Positions 26,885 through 37,600 of a DNA stretch of 64,000 nt are shown here, piece after piece; position 1 is the first letter of the stretch; each line of letters opens with the position of its first letter. The stretch is from Posidoniimonas polymericola. Its GTDB lineage: Bacteria; Planctomycetota; Planctomycetia; Pirellulales; Lacipirellulaceae. The notes beneath the pieces are model-generated. The model ran no database searches, was not told where the DNA came from, and saw only the letters and a program-made list of their open reading frames with translations. A program made the position numbers and the translations under genes. The DNA lies in the NCBI RefSeq assembly GCF_007859935.1, contig NZ_SJPO01000002.1, forward strand, positions 558,001-622,000. The letters run 5' to 3'.

Positions 26885-28495
26885 CTATTGCCTGGCGCTC
26901 GATGCGTCGCCGAGCGGGGCATCCAGCATGAAGTCGTCCAGCGGGTTCTCCGGCAGGTCCCGCAAACCCTCGGCGACGCAGCGGGCATTGAGCACCGCCC
27001 CGGCGTAGGAGGTGTGCGTGCCGCGGTCGGCGAACATTTTATCGACCTCCTCGGGTCCCTTGGCGTCGTACCGCTGGGCGATTCGCTCGTAGAGGTCGAT
27101 GAACGCGACCCCGCGGCCCTCGGCGACCTGCCGCGCCCAGGCGGCGTGGCCGTTGTCGGAGCGGCGGATGGAATCGCCGTCCCACGCCTTCCGCGGGATC
27201 AAGGAACACAGAATCGGCGTCGCCTGCTTGCCACGGATCTCGTCGACAAAGCGACGCAGGTAAGAACCAAACGACTCGACGGTTTCCGTGGCTCCATCCT
27301 CATCGGTCCGCTCTTCGGTCTCTTCGCCAACTCCCCGGAGGGCGCCGCGGTCGCCGTTATCGTTGTGCCCGAACTGCATCAGCACCACATCGCCCGGTCG
27401 CAGCTGGTCGAGGACCGGCTGCCAGAAGCCGCCGCTGCGGAAAGTCCGGGCGCCAGTGCCCCCCATCGCGCGGTTCACAAGGTTGATCTTGGCGGGGGCG
27501 AAGTACGCCTCGAGGGGATCCCCCCAGCCGAACTGGCCCCCTTCGCCACGGCCGCGGCCGGTCCGTACGGTCGAGTCGCCGATCAGCCACAGCGTTGGCA
27601 GGGAGTCGTCGGTACGCTGCGGCGTGTTCAGGAACCGCGCGGTTTCCTCGGGCGTCTGGCCCCGGCCGACGCGTGGGAACCGCACGTACTTTGGCGCCGC
27701 CCGCGGGACGCGGCGACCTTCAATCGACAGCCAAGGGCGCCACCTTTCCTCCCGCAGACCCTTGAAGCCTTCGACCACCAGTCGCGCGTTGAGTGTGGCG
27801 CCATCGTCGCCAGTGTGCGTGTGGTCGCGGGGGAACAGCTCGGCGACCTCGTCCTCGCCGATCCGATCGTAGTGGTCGGCGCCAAGGGCGGTGAGATCGA
27901 TGAACGCTGCGTTCTCGGCCTCGGCGACCTGCCGGGTCCATCCGCCGTACCTGCCCGACCCCCGCTCGACGCGACCGTCACGCCAGACATTGCGTACGGT
28001 CAGCGACAGCAGCACCGGCGTCGCGCCCGCCGCGCGGGTCTCGGCGATCATCCTGCGGAGGTACCAGCCAAAGGTGTGGACCACCTCGTGCAGACCGGTT
28101 TGCTGGTTGTCGATTTCCTGCGTTTCGTCGTCGAGACCCGGCAGCGAGCCGCGGGCCCGTTTGGGGTCGTTGACGCGTCCGCCGTCGTTGTGGCCGAACT
28201 GGATCAACACCACATCGCCGGGCTGCAGGTCGGCGCGGATCTGTCCCCACAGTCCTTCGGTGACGAACGTCCGGCTGCTGCGTCCGCCGCGGGCGCGGTT
28301 TTCTACCCTGACCTGCTCGGCGTCAAAGAACTTGGAGAGGTGTCGCCCCCAGCCGCGGGCGCCCTCGGCGCCGTTGGCGGCGGTCGAGTCGCCGGCGACG
28401 TAGATGGTGGGCAAGTCCCGCTCCGCCGAGGCCGGGGTGCGAGAGATCAGGACGAGGATCAACGAGATTACGGCGCGCCAGACGGCTCGTTGCAT
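26885..28495 (-). CDS. Secreted tandem SGNH hydrolase (rhamnogalacturonan acetylesterase-like)
   Basis: 536 residues with a signal peptide and GGAG 8 bases upstream. Two complete SGNH/GDSL domains lie in tandem. Domain 1: VAGDSTAANG, GDVVLIQFGHND and the DHTHTG block; domain 2: LIGDSTVRTG, GDVVLMQFGHNDNG and DRGTHTSYAGA. The RGAE-type (CE12-like) pattern points to deacetylation of pectic or other acetylated glycans. Both catalytic sets look intact, so this appears to be an internal duplication with two active sites rather than a decayed copy. Confidence 0.88.
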   Translation of the reverse strand: MQRAVWRAVISLILVLISRTPASAERDLPTIYVAGDSTAANGAEGARGWGRHLSKFFDAEQVRVENRARGGRSSRTFVTEGLWGQIRADLQPGDVVLIQFGHNDGGRVNDPKRARGSLPGLDDETQEIDNQQTGLHEVVHTFGWYLRRMIAETRAAGATPVLLSLTVRNVWRDGRVERGSGRYGGWTRQVAEAENAAFIDLTALGADHYDRIGEDEVAELFPRDHTHTGDDGATLNARLVVEGFKGLREERWRPWLSIEGRRVPRAAPKYVRFPRVGRGQTPEETARFLNTPQRTDDSLPTLWLIGDSTVRTGRGRGEGGQFGWGDPLEAYFAPAKINLVNRAMGGTGARTFRSGGFWQPVLDQLRPGDVVLMQFGHNDNGDRGALRGVGEETEERTDEDGATETVESFGSYLRRFVDEIRGKQATPILCSLIPRKAWDGDSIRRSDNGHAAWARQVAEGRGVAFIDLYERIAQRYDAKGPEEVDKMFADRGTHTSYAGAVLNARCVAEGLRDLPENPLDDFMLDAPLGDASSARQ

Positions 28496-28579
28496 GGGAG
28501 CTCCGTCGGAAGATGAGATTGAGATTGCTGCGAAGAGACGAGCGAATTGTAGCGGCCCAAGTTTGAGCCGGCAGTCCGT

Positions 28580-30433
28580 CTAGACGACGCTCTGGTCGTC
28601 GGGCTTGACGCTGAGGGCTGCCGACTTCTCCGCCGTGTCACGGAGGTCCACGCCCGAGCCCTCGACCTCCTCGACCAGCGCCACGAGCTTCTTGCCGGGG
28701 CGTGGGTCGAGCTTGTGGCCCACGACCGCCACCCGCAGGCGGCCCTTCTCCGGCACGGTGAACAGGATCAGCGCGTTGGGGTACTTCGCGCGGAAGTCCT
28801 CGATCGTGTAGTCCTCGGTGAGGGTGCTTTTCTTGATGATATGCCCCTTCTCGAAGCGGTCGGCGAGCACGTCGTAGGTGATGCCCTCGCGGAAGAGGGT
28901 CCGGCCGCGGCGGTGGTGGGGGACTCGCTGGTGGCGTTCCCGCGACTCGTGCTGGGCGAGCTGATAGGCGTTGGCGCTGCCGAGCCGCTCGGCGAACTCC
29001 ATCGCGGCGATCGAGTTGATCTCGTCGTTCGGCGTCATCGCCAGCATCCTGCCGATGCCGCCGAGGTCGGCCTCGTTGTGCACCCGCTCGCTGCCGATGC
29101 TGCCGTAGTACACCGGCAAGCCGGCCATGCGGGCGGCGGCGATGTTCTCCATGTTGGTGTCGACCAACAGCGTCTGGAATCCTTCGCTCTTCAAAGCAGA
29201 GGCGATCTCCCGAACCATCGGCGCGGCCCCGGCGAACAGCACGCCCTGCGGGTCTTCACGCGACAGGCCGAGCCGGCGTGCGACCGGCCCGAGGGTCAGC
29301 CCGTAAACTACCACGGTGCCGACAATCACCAAGAAGGTGGCGAGCACCAGCATCTCGGCATCGCCGGCGAATTCCTCTTTCTTCGCAAGCTCGGTTGCGA
29401 GCAGCGAGGCGACCGCCGCCGCTACGATCCCGCGAGGGTGAATCCAGCCGAGCAGCAGTCGCTCGTTGCGGGTTAGGTCGGTGCCGGCGGTGGCGAGCAG
29501 CACCGCGGCGGGGCGGATAAGCACGATGATCGCCACGATGAACGCTGCGCCGCCAAGGCCGAACTCCGCGAGCTGAGCGGCGCTGATTTCAACCCGTGAC
29601 GACAGCACAATGAACAGCACCGATAATAGCAGCACCCGCAGGTTTTCTTTGAACTCCAGCACGTGGTGGATTCTCACCCAGGGCTGGTTGGCCAGCAGCA
29701 GGCCCATCACCGTGACGGTCACCAGGCCCGACTCGTGTTGGATTTCGTTGCTAACCGCAAACACCAACACTACCAGGCTGAGGATGGCCGCGTTCTGCAG
29801 GTAGTCGGGCACCAGGAAGCGGCTGTGGAGCTGGATCACAATGGTCGCCGCGAGGACGCCCAGCACGATTCCGACCACCGCCGTCATCACCAGGCCCTGG
29901 GCCGACTCGGCCACGGTGTCGCCGTGGGCGATGTACTCGAACGCGAGCGCCGCGAGCACGGCGCCGATCGGGTCGTTGACGATCCCCTCCCACTTGATCA
30001 CCGAGCCGATACGCTTCTCGGGCCGGACTTGGCGTATTAGCGGCAGGATCACGGTGGGGCCGCTTACCGTGAGCAACGCCCCCAACAGCCCCGACATTTT
30101 CCACCCGAAGCCGATTAGCCAGTGGGCGGCGACCGCGGTGGCGAGCCAGGTCACCAGCAGTCCGACCGTAACCAGCCGGGTCACCACATGGCCGGTCTCT
30201 TTCAGCTCGCGGAACTGCAGGCTCAGGCCGCCCTCAAATAGGATCACCCCCACCGCCAGTGAGACAAACGGGAAGATGATGTCGTCGCTCGGCGGACGCA
30301 CGCCCGAAGCCCCCAACGCGAAACCGAACACCAGCAGCAGCACGATCGCGGGCAGCTTGAGTCGCCACGCGAGCCATTGGGCGGCAATGCCGAGTGCTAG
30401 CACGCCGGAGATGTACAGCGGGTCGAGAGTCAT
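28580..30433 (-). CDS. CPA1-type Na+/H+ antiporter with C-terminal TrkA-N regulatory domain
   Basis: 617 residues. The first 400 contain about a dozen transmembrane helices with the antiporter signatures VILFEGGLSL and EGIVNDPIGAV (ion-binding Asn-Asp pair). From about 405 to 480 a TrkA-N/RCK-like nucleotide-binding fold appears (GVLFAGAAPMVREIA, LLVDTNMENI), followed by a hydrophilic tail with RLRVAVVGHKLDPRPGKKLVALV resembling TrkA-C. Such proteins exchange cytoplasmic protons or cations across the inner membrane under ligand control. The transported ion cannot be set by eye. Confidence 0.92.
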   Translation of the reverse strand: MTLDPLYISGVLALGIAAQWLAWRLKLPAIVLLLVFGFALGASGVRPPSDDIIFPFVSLAVGVILFEGGLSLQFRELKETGHVVTRLVTVGLLVTWLATAVAAHWLIGFGWKMSGLLGALLTVSGPTVILPLIRQVRPEKRIGSVIKWEGIVNDPIGAVLAALAFEYIAHGDTVAESAQGLVMTAVVGIVLGVLAATIVIQLHSRFLVPDYLQNAAILSLVVLVFAVSNEIQHESGLVTVTVMGLLLANQPWVRIHHVLEFKENLRVLLLSVLFIVLSSRVEISAAQLAEFGLGGAAFIVAIIVLIRPAAVLLATAGTDLTRNERLLLGWIHPRGIVAAAVASLLATELAKKEEFAGDAEMLVLATFLVIVGTVVVYGLTLGPVARRLGLSREDPQGVLFAGAAPMVREIASALKSEGFQTLLVDTNMENIAAARMAGLPVYYGSIGSERVHNEADLGGIGRMLAMTPNDEINSIAAMEFAERLGSANAYQLAQHESRERHQRVPHHRRGRTLFREGITYDVLADRFEKGHIIKKSTLTEDYTIEDFRAKYPNALILFTVPEKGRLRVAVVGHKLDPRPGKKLVALVEEVEGSGVDLRDTAEKSAALSVKPDDQSVV

Positions 30434-30719
30434 ACGGGGCGGACGCAGGGTGCGTGGTCAGGGTCGAGAGGCAGGGTAAGTGTAAGCCAGACAACGCGTT
30501 GGGCACAGGTGCGCGGGTTGTGGATCTCCCTGTCGCCCGGTCGGGCTAGCGCCGGCTAGCTGAGGAACCTCAGAGAAATATCTCGAACGGGTCAAAGTTT
30601 GCCGGTTGCCGGGACGATAACGAATGCAGCGGTTCTGACGGGCCGCGGCTACTGCATGCTTTCAATCCAGCCGGAGCGTCCCGAGGGCGTCTGGCGAGCG
30701 TTGGACGGAGACTTCCGCG

Positions 30720-30965
30720 ATGAACAAGGCTTTCCGCAGCAACCGTTTTCAGGCCTGGGCCGCTGGCGCCATGGTGCTGGCCGCCGTCGCCTCGACCGGG
30801 TGCCAGGTCGACATCGCGGGGCAGACGCTCCCCAGCCCGTACTACCTGACGGACGACGTCCAGTACTACGCCCCCGGGCCCGAGTTCAAGCTGGCCCGCG
30901 AGGCCGCCGCTCTGAAGGCCGACCGCGAGGCGTACGAGAGCAAGGCCCAGCCCTGCTGCCCGTAG
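30720..30965 (+). CDS. Small planctomycete lipoprotein, function unknown
   Basis: 81 residues with GGAG upstream of ATG 30720. A signal peptide ends in a lipobox-like ASTGC, so the mature protein probably starts at Cys. The mature part (GQTLPSPYYLTDDVQYYAPG, then a charged helix EFKLAREAAALKADREAYES) is a pattern I associate with small planctomycete surface proteins of unknown role. It is convergent with the alkaline phosphatase gene; the stop codons are 22 bases apart. Confidence 0.75.
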   Translation: MNKAFRSNRFQAWAAGAMVLAAVASTGCQVDIAGQTLPSPYYLTDDVQYYAPGPEFKLAREAAALKADREAYESKAQPCCP

Positions 30966-30986
30966 GCAAGAGCGGAGCCAGACCGG

Positions 30987-32654
30987 CTACTTGTCGGCCG
31001 CGGCTGGTTCGATCAGCAGCTCCGGGTCGTCGATCACGAGGTAGTGCCCGTGGTCGGCGGTGACGATGAGCACGGTCTCTTCCCAGTTGCTGTTCTTCTC
31101 GACCCAATCGGTGATCACCCGGACGGCGTCGTCGCCGCTGTTGACGGCGCCGATCGACGCGTCGAGGTTGTTGTTGTGGTTCGCCCAGTCGACGTCGCCC
31201 GACTCGACCATCAGCCAGAACGGGTGGTCGCCTGCGCCGAGCACGGTGAGCGCAGCCGAGGCCATCTCGGCCAGAGTCGGGTTCTCTGAGATATCGGCCT
31301 GCGAGTAGTTCGGGCGGTTGCCGTCGACGCCCGGCGCCGGGTCGTAGCCGCCGTTGGCTGAAGCGAACGGCAGGTGGCCGTCGTCCTTGGAGTTCTCGCT
31401 GGTCACCCCGTAGAAGCCGAGCAGACGCTTGCCGTCGTGGGCGGCCTGGTGGGCGGCCTCGGCCAGGGCGCTGTTGCCGAGCACGCCCTCGCGCCGCTGC
31501 GACACCACGTACTGTCCACCGTTCTCGACGTCCACGGCCTTCAGGTCGGCGAGCGCCAGGTACTTGTTGCCGGGCACAAAGTTGTCGCCCTGGGCCGAGT
31601 CGGCTAGCACCTCGACGCCGTGCCCACCGCCGATCAGCACGTCGACACCGGGCACTGGGTGCTCGGGGTGCATCGCCGAGGGTCTGCCGAGCAGGTCGCG
31701 AGAGAGGTCCTGATAGTCGCCGCGGTTGACGTTGTTGGCGTAGGCGGCCGCGGGGGTGGCGTGGCTGATCGGCACGCTGGTCACGACCCCGACCCGGTAG
31801 CCGTCGGCCTGCGCGAGGTGGGCCACCGAGGGTTCCGGGTAACCGTCGACGCTGACGCCGATCGCGGCGTTGTAGCTCTTTACCCCGCAGAACATGCTGG
31901 TGGCGGAACCCGCCGAATCGGTGTAGGCGTGCCGGGCGGCCGTGTCCGCCGATTTGGCGATCAGGTACTCCGGCTCACGGCAGACCGACCAAGGGTACGC
32001 CCCAGCCAACAGCGGGTTGTAGCCGCCGGCGAGCCCGGAGTTGGGGTTCTTCACGACCTGCCGATTGACGTCCACCTGCACGCCGTCGCGGGCGGGGCTG
32101 GTGACCATCCACCCGAACTGAGTGGTGTCGTTGGCTTGGTACTCCTGGAAGTGCGTGCCGCGACCCCGCCCCTCCCGGTAGGCGACTTCCTGCAGGTTGT
32201 GGATGGCGGCGGCGTAGGTCGTTTGCCAGTCCATGCCGTCAAACACGACGACAATAACGTGCTTCTTGCCGGCTTCGACCGCGGCCCGCTGCAGGTCGTA
32301 GATATTGGTCTGGTCCATGTAGTCGGCGTTCTCGCAGACTGATAGCCGCGTGTCGGTGCGGTAAAGCCGGCTCAGCCGCGTGGCGTCGCGGTAAGGGCTC
32401 TTCTCGCCGGTGTAGCTATCCAGGTCGATACCCAGACCAGCGCCCTTGGTGCCGAACGTGTAGACGGGAATCAGCCGATTGGAGTGAGAGGTCCAGCTGC
32501 TGTAGCGCCCTGGGTCGGGGCCCCAGTGGACAGCGGGACACTGCTTGGATTTGACCGCGTTGGACTGCAGGTCTTGAACCCAGTCGGCCGACGCGTAAGC
32601 CGGAACATTGAGCAGCCCGATGGCGAGCCCGAGGAGGGGGATGATACGCAGCAT
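30987..32654 (-). CDS. Secreted alkaline phosphatase
   Basis: 555 residues from ATG 32654, which begins a signal peptide; the longer in-frame start at 32711 adds a non-signal leader. Metal and nucleophile motifs are visible: VVFDGMDWQ, TDSAGSATSMFCG (Ser nucleophile), VESGDVDWANHNNN and VTADHGHY. This is the classical alkaline phosphatase superfamily arrangement for phosphomonoester hydrolysis outside the cytoplasm. The region between 60 and 300 is longer than in E. coli PhoA. No Pho-box could be recognised upstream. Confidence 0.92.
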   Translation of the reverse strand: MLRIIPLLGLAIGLLNVPAYASADWVQDLQSNAVKSKQCPAVHWGPDPGRYSSWTSHSNRLIPVYTFGTKGAGLGIDLDSYTGEKSPYRDATRLSRLYRTDTRLSVCENADYMDQTNIYDLQRAAVEAGKKHVIVVVFDGMDWQTTYAAAIHNLQEVAYREGRGRGTHFQEYQANDTTQFGWMVTSPARDGVQVDVNRQVVKNPNSGLAGGYNPLLAGAYPWSVCREPEYLIAKSADTAARHAYTDSAGSATSMFCGVKSYNAAIGVSVDGYPEPSVAHLAQADGYRVGVVTSVPISHATPAAAYANNVNRGDYQDLSRDLLGRPSAMHPEHPVPGVDVLIGGGHGVEVLADSAQGDNFVPGNKYLALADLKAVDVENGGQYVVSQRREGVLGNSALAEAAHQAAHDGKRLLGFYGVTSENSKDDGHLPFASANGGYDPAPGVDGNRPNYSQADISENPTLAEMASAALTVLGAGDHPFWLMVESGDVDWANHNNNLDASIGAVNSGDDAVRVITDWVEKNSNWEETVLIVTADHGHYLVIDDPELLIEPAAADK

Positions 32655-32807
32655 GGCGATAACGGGGAGGGACTCTGAGGGAGGGATGTCTTGGCGGGCC
32701 AGGAGTACCATTATGCGTACTCACTGGGGGGGCGTGCAAGCAACCGGCTGGCCCCGTGCAATCAGGCGGCCGCCCGTCCGGTGAACTCGACCCAGCTTGG
32801 GCCACGT

Positions 32808-34547
32808 CTACTCGACGGGGGTGAGCGTGAGCGTGCGGAGGTTGATGGGACTCCAATCCTCGGCGATTGGCCGGATTTCGAGCTCAACCTGGCCTGCGGG
32901 CAGCTCAATTTCGCCCAGCGCTAGCGGCTGGAAGTCTTGGTAGCCGCTGGTCGCGGGGACCTTAGCAGTCAGGCGCCCTTCGCCGGCCGAGAGGCGGACC
33001 TGCGTCGGCTGGGGGCCGGCCGCGTGGGTAGACACGCGGAAACGACCGCCGGTGGGCGTCGCGACCCGCCAAACGACGGTGTCGCCCGGTTCGGTCCAGT
33101 AGCCGAAACTGGGCTCTCCACTGATCGACTCGACCTGCACATGGCCGGTCGGCGTAGCGTCGGAGGGCGACAGCACGAGCACACCGCCGGCGCCCGGCTT
33201 AACCCACTGGAAGACCTCTTCGGGCTCGCCCTCGATGCCGAGCTCGACCACTGAGCAAATGGCGTCGGGCGCTTTGCCGGTCAACTCGACTGCGAGTCCT
33301 TCCTCGTTGCGCGTCACCGAGAACGAGACTCCGGGGTCGGCCAGCAATCGGCACGACGTTGTCGTGACCTGCAGCGGGACCCTCAGCATCCCATCCGCGG
33401 GCCAGTTGAACACGTGCAAGAACAGGCGGTCGCCCTTGCGGGTGAGGCGGCCCCACTCGGGACGGCGGCACGGGCTGGCGGTGGTCCCGTAGATAGAGTC
33501 GCCGTTGACCTGCATCCACTCGCCGATCTCCTTGAGCCGCTCGATCGACTCGGCCGGGATCTCACCCTCGGCGGTTGGGCCGACGTTGAGCAGGTAGTTG
33601 CCCCCCTTCGAGACGATGTCGACCAGGTTGTGCAGCAGCGTCGCGGTGCTCTTCCAGTTGTGATCGAACGACTTGTAGCCCCAGGTGTCGTTCATGGTCA
33701 TGCAGGTCTCCCAGTCGCGGCCCTGGAAGCCGGTTGCCGGGATGTGCTGCTCGGGCGTTTCGGTGTCGCCCTGGAAGCCGCCGCCGAGTCGGTTGTTGGT
33801 AATGATGTTTGGCGTGGCTCCAAGCAGGGCGTGCAGCGGCTCGGCGCGCTGCTTGGTCATCCAGACCGGCGTGTCCCACCACAGCACGTCGGGCTGGAAG
33901 CGGGTCAGGATCTCTTTGGTCTGTGGGATCGCGATTTTGTGGAGGTACTGGTCGTAGTCGCCTTGGTGGGCCTCGTCCCAGCCGCTCCCTTCCTCGAAGC
34001 CGGCCTTGGCCCCGCCGGGGTGCGTCCAGTCCTGCGCTTGGGAGTAGTAGAGGCCGAACTTCAAGCCCTCGGCACGGACGGCGGTGGCCAGCGGCTGCAG
34101 CAGCCCCTTGCCGTACGGCGACGCGTCGGCGATGTCCCAGTCGGTGACCTGGGAGTCGTACAGCGCAAACCCGTCGTGGTGCTTGGCGGTGATCACCACG
34201 TACCGCATGCCGGCCTGCTTGGCGAGCTTGGCCCACTGCTGGGGGTCGTACTTGTTGGGAATGAACTGCTTGGCGTAGCCGCGGTACTCCCCGACCGGGA
34301 TCTTGGCCTGACGCATGATCCACTCGCCGATCCACGGGACCTGCTCGCCGTGGTACTCGCCGGCGGGCACGGCGTACACGCCCCAGTGAATGAACATCCC
34401 GAACTTGGCGTCGCGCCACCAATCCATACGAGAATCGCCAGGGCGGGCCCCGTCTGCGGCCGGTGAGACGCCTTCGGCGGGCGCCGGCGACAAGCAGAGC
34501 AGCGATCCGGCGAGCAGGAGAATCGAGCAGCAGACGCGGCGTAGCAT
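32808..34547 (-). CDS. Secreted GH29 alpha-L-fucosidase
   Basis: 579 residues from ATG 34547, which opens a signal peptide (MLRRVCCSILLLAGSLLCLS). The GH29 catalytic domain contains KFGMFIHWGVYAVPAGEY, AGMRYVVITAKHHDGFALYDS, GLYYSQAQDW and the nucleophile segment PDVLWWDTPVWM. A C-terminal beta-sandwich follows. The enzyme removes alpha-linked fucose from glycans outside the cytoplasm or in the periplasm. It is divergent from mfd (137 bases between start codons). Confidence 0.93.
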   Translation of the reverse strand: MLRRVCCSILLLAGSLLCLSPAPAEGVSPAADGARPGDSRMDWWRDAKFGMFIHWGVYAVPAGEYHGEQVPWIGEWIMRQAKIPVGEYRGYAKQFIPNKYDPQQWAKLAKQAGMRYVVITAKHHDGFALYDSQVTDWDIADASPYGKGLLQPLATAVRAEGLKFGLYYSQAQDWTHPGGAKAGFEEGSGWDEAHQGDYDQYLHKIAIPQTKEILTRFQPDVLWWDTPVWMTKQRAEPLHALLGATPNIITNNRLGGGFQGDTETPEQHIPATGFQGRDWETCMTMNDTWGYKSFDHNWKSTATLLHNLVDIVSKGGNYLLNVGPTAEGEIPAESIERLKEIGEWMQVNGDSIYGTTASPCRRPEWGRLTRKGDRLFLHVFNWPADGMLRVPLQVTTTSCRLLADPGVSFSVTRNEEGLAVELTGKAPDAICSVVELGIEGEPEEVFQWVKPGAGGVLVLSPSDATPTGHVQVESISGEPSFGYWTEPGDTVVWRVATPTGGRFRVSTHAAGPQPTQVRLSAGEGRLTAKVPATSGYQDFQPLALGEIELPAGQVELEIRPIAEDWSPINLRTLTLTPVE

Positions 34548-34684
34548 GAGGGCCTCGGGTGGGAAAGGCACGGGGTGTGTGGGGCCATCGTAACGCCTCA
34601 CCGGCCCCGAAAGCAAAAACTTCGCCCAGTTGAACCTCGATGCGGGATTCTCTACCTGGTGGGAGCCAACTAGAATCCCTCTCA

Positions 34685-37600
34685 ATGGATACTCCCCCGG
34701 CGGTCGCGGCCGACGCGCTGACGGAGTTGCGTCGGCTGGCCGCAAAAGTCTGTGCGCGGGATGACTTCTCCCGGGTGGTCGAGAGCCTCGAGGCGGGGCG
34801 CAGCGGCACGCTCGGCGGAGTCTGGGGGTCGGCGCGCGCACTGGTCGCCGCCGCGGTCGCGTCGCGGTGCCCCGGGCCGCTGTTTGTGGTCGCCCCCCAC
34901 CAGGCCGATGTCGACCGCCTGCTGACCGACCTGGCGCTGTTTACCGACCTCACGGCCGCGGCGTTCCCGGCCTGGCAACGCGACCAGAAAGAACGCGTCC
35001 TGCACGACGAGGTCTACGGCCAGCGGCTGCGGGTGCTCAAGTCGCTCGCGCGCACGCTCGGCCCCGGCGGCGTCGAGCCTCACGCCGCCGACGGCCCGCC
35101 GCGGGTCATCGTGACCAGCATCCACGGCCTGATGCAGCCCACGCCCGCGCCCGAGGCGATCGCCGGCGCGACCCGCCGGGTCGAGGTTGGTGACGACAGC
35201 GGCGAGGAGGAGCTGGTCGACTGGCTCACTTCGCGGGGCTGCCACCGCACCAGCGCGGTCGAGCTGCCGGGCGAGTTCGCCGTCCGCGGCGGCATCATCG
35301 ACGTCTTCCCGCCCGACGAGCCGCAGCCGGTCCGCATCGAGTACTTCGGCGACGAGATCGAGTCGATCCGCCGGTTTGATGTCGCGAACCAGCGGAGCGC
35401 CGGCGCGGTCGACGCTGTCGACCTGACGCTGCTGGAGCCGTCGGCCGCGGACCGCGCGCACATGACGCTCTACGCGCCGCCGGAGAGTTGGTTCCTGCTT
35501 ATCGAGCCGACCGACCTGGCCGAGGAGGGCAAGTTCTACCTCGAGCGGTCCGACGACACCCGTTCGCTGCACAGCGTCCGCACCAGCCTGGCGGAGGTCT
35601 ACAAACACCCCTCGGTCACCGCGGCGGGCGTGCCGGCCGGCTCGCTCGAAGAAACCAGCCACCTCGGCTTCGAGTCGGTCGAGCGGCTCAGCGGCGACAT
35701 CCAACGCGTCCGCGACGAGCTGGCCTCGATCTCCGAGGGGCAGACCGTGTTCATCGTCTGCCCAACCGAGGCCGAGACCCAGCGACTCACCGAGCTACTG
35801 GCCGAGACGCCACTCTACGAGGAGGACCGGCTGCGGCTGCTGGTCGGCGATCTGGCCGAGGGCTTCCGGGTCGTCGCGGAGCGGGCGGTCGTGCTCTCGA
35901 GCTCCGAGCTGTTCAACCGGCACGAGACGGCCCGCGGCGCGATCCGCCAGGTCGCCGGCCGGGCGATCGACACCTTCCTCGAGCTCCGCGAGGGTGACCT
36001 GATCGTGCACGTTACGCACGGCATCGGCCGCTACCGTGGCATCAAGCTGCTCGAGAAGGAAGGTCGCAAGGAAGAGCACCTCGACCTGGAGTACCACGGC
36101 GGCACCCGCATCTACGTGCCGAGCACCAAGATCGAGCTGGTGCAGAAGTACGTCGGCGGCAAGGCGCTCAAGGTGCCGCTTGCCCGGATCGGCGGCAAGG
36201 CGTGGGTGCGGCAGAAGCAGGCGGCGGAGAAGGCGGTCACGGACCTGGCGGCCGAGATGCTCGAGATGCAGGCCCGCCGCGACGCGCGGCCCGGTATCGC
36301 GCTGCCGGAAGACACGCCGTGGCAGGTTGAGTTCGACGCGGCGTTCCCCTACGACGAGACGCCCGACCAGCTCCGCTCGATCGCGGAGATCAAGGCCGAC
36401 CTGACGCGGCCGCGGCCGATGGACCGCCTGCTGTGCGGCGACGTCGGCTTCGGCAAGACCGAGCTGGCGATCCGCGCCGCGTTCAAGGCGGTCGACGCCG
36501 GCTACCAGGTCGCCCTGCTGGCGCCAACCACCGTGCTGGCCGAGCAGCACCGCCGCACGTTCAGCGAACGGATGGCCGAGTTCCCGTTCGAGATCGCCTG
36601 CCTCAGCCGCTTCTGCACCGCCAAGGAGCAGCGGCAGATCATCGAGCGGGCCCGCGAAGGGTCGGTCGACATCGTGATTGGCACGCACCGGCTGGCGTCG
36701 GGCGACGTCGCGTTCGCCAACCTGGGGCTGCTGATCATCGACGAGGAGCAACGCTTCGGGGTCGCCGTAAAGGAGCGGCTCAAGGCGCTGCGTTCGGCGG
36801 TCGACGTGCTCACCATGACCGCGACCCCGATCCCGCGGACGCTGCACATGGCGCTCTTGGGCGCGCGGAGCATCTCGAACCTCGAGACGCCCCCCTCCAA
36901 CCGCCTCGCGGTCGAGACCCGTGTCACCCGCTTCAACGAGGAGATGGTCCGCCACGCGATGCTCCGCGAGCTCAACCGCGGCGGCCAGGCCTACTTCGTC
37001 CACAACCGCGTGCACGACATCAAGGCGGTCGCCGACAAGCTCAACGAGATTGTCCCCGAGGCCCGCATCGGCATCGGCCACGGCCAGATGCCGGAGGGCG
37101 AGCTGGAGGACGTGATGGTCAAGTTTGTCGCGCACGAGTACGACATCCTGCTGGCGACCACCATCATCGAGAGCGGGCTGGACATCCCCAACGCCAACAC
37201 GATGTTCGTCGACGACGCCGACCGCTACGGCCTGGCAGACCTGCACCAGCTGCGGGGCCGCGTCGGACGCGCCAACCGGCGGGGCTACTGCTACCTGCTG
37301 ATCCAGGAGGACCGCCAGCTGCCGACCCAGGCCGCGCGGCGGCTGCGGGCGGTGGAGGAATTCAGCCAGCTCGGCGCCGGCTTCGCGCTGTCGATGCGCG
37401 ACCTCGAGATTCGCGGCGCCGGCAACCTGCTGGGCACGCAGCAGAGCGGGCACATCGCCACGGTCGGCTACGAGATGTACTGCCAGATGCTCGAGAAGGC
37501 GGTGCGGCACCTCCGCAAGCTGCCCCCCAAGGAGAGCGTCGACGTCACGATCGACCTCCCGGTGCACGCCTACCTGCCCGGCGCTTACGTGCCCGACATG

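Noticed and set aside
35795..37567. A 590-codon minus-strand frame inside mfd
   Set aside because: It is the antisense of mfd; the sequence is Leu/Val/Asp-rich without motifs.
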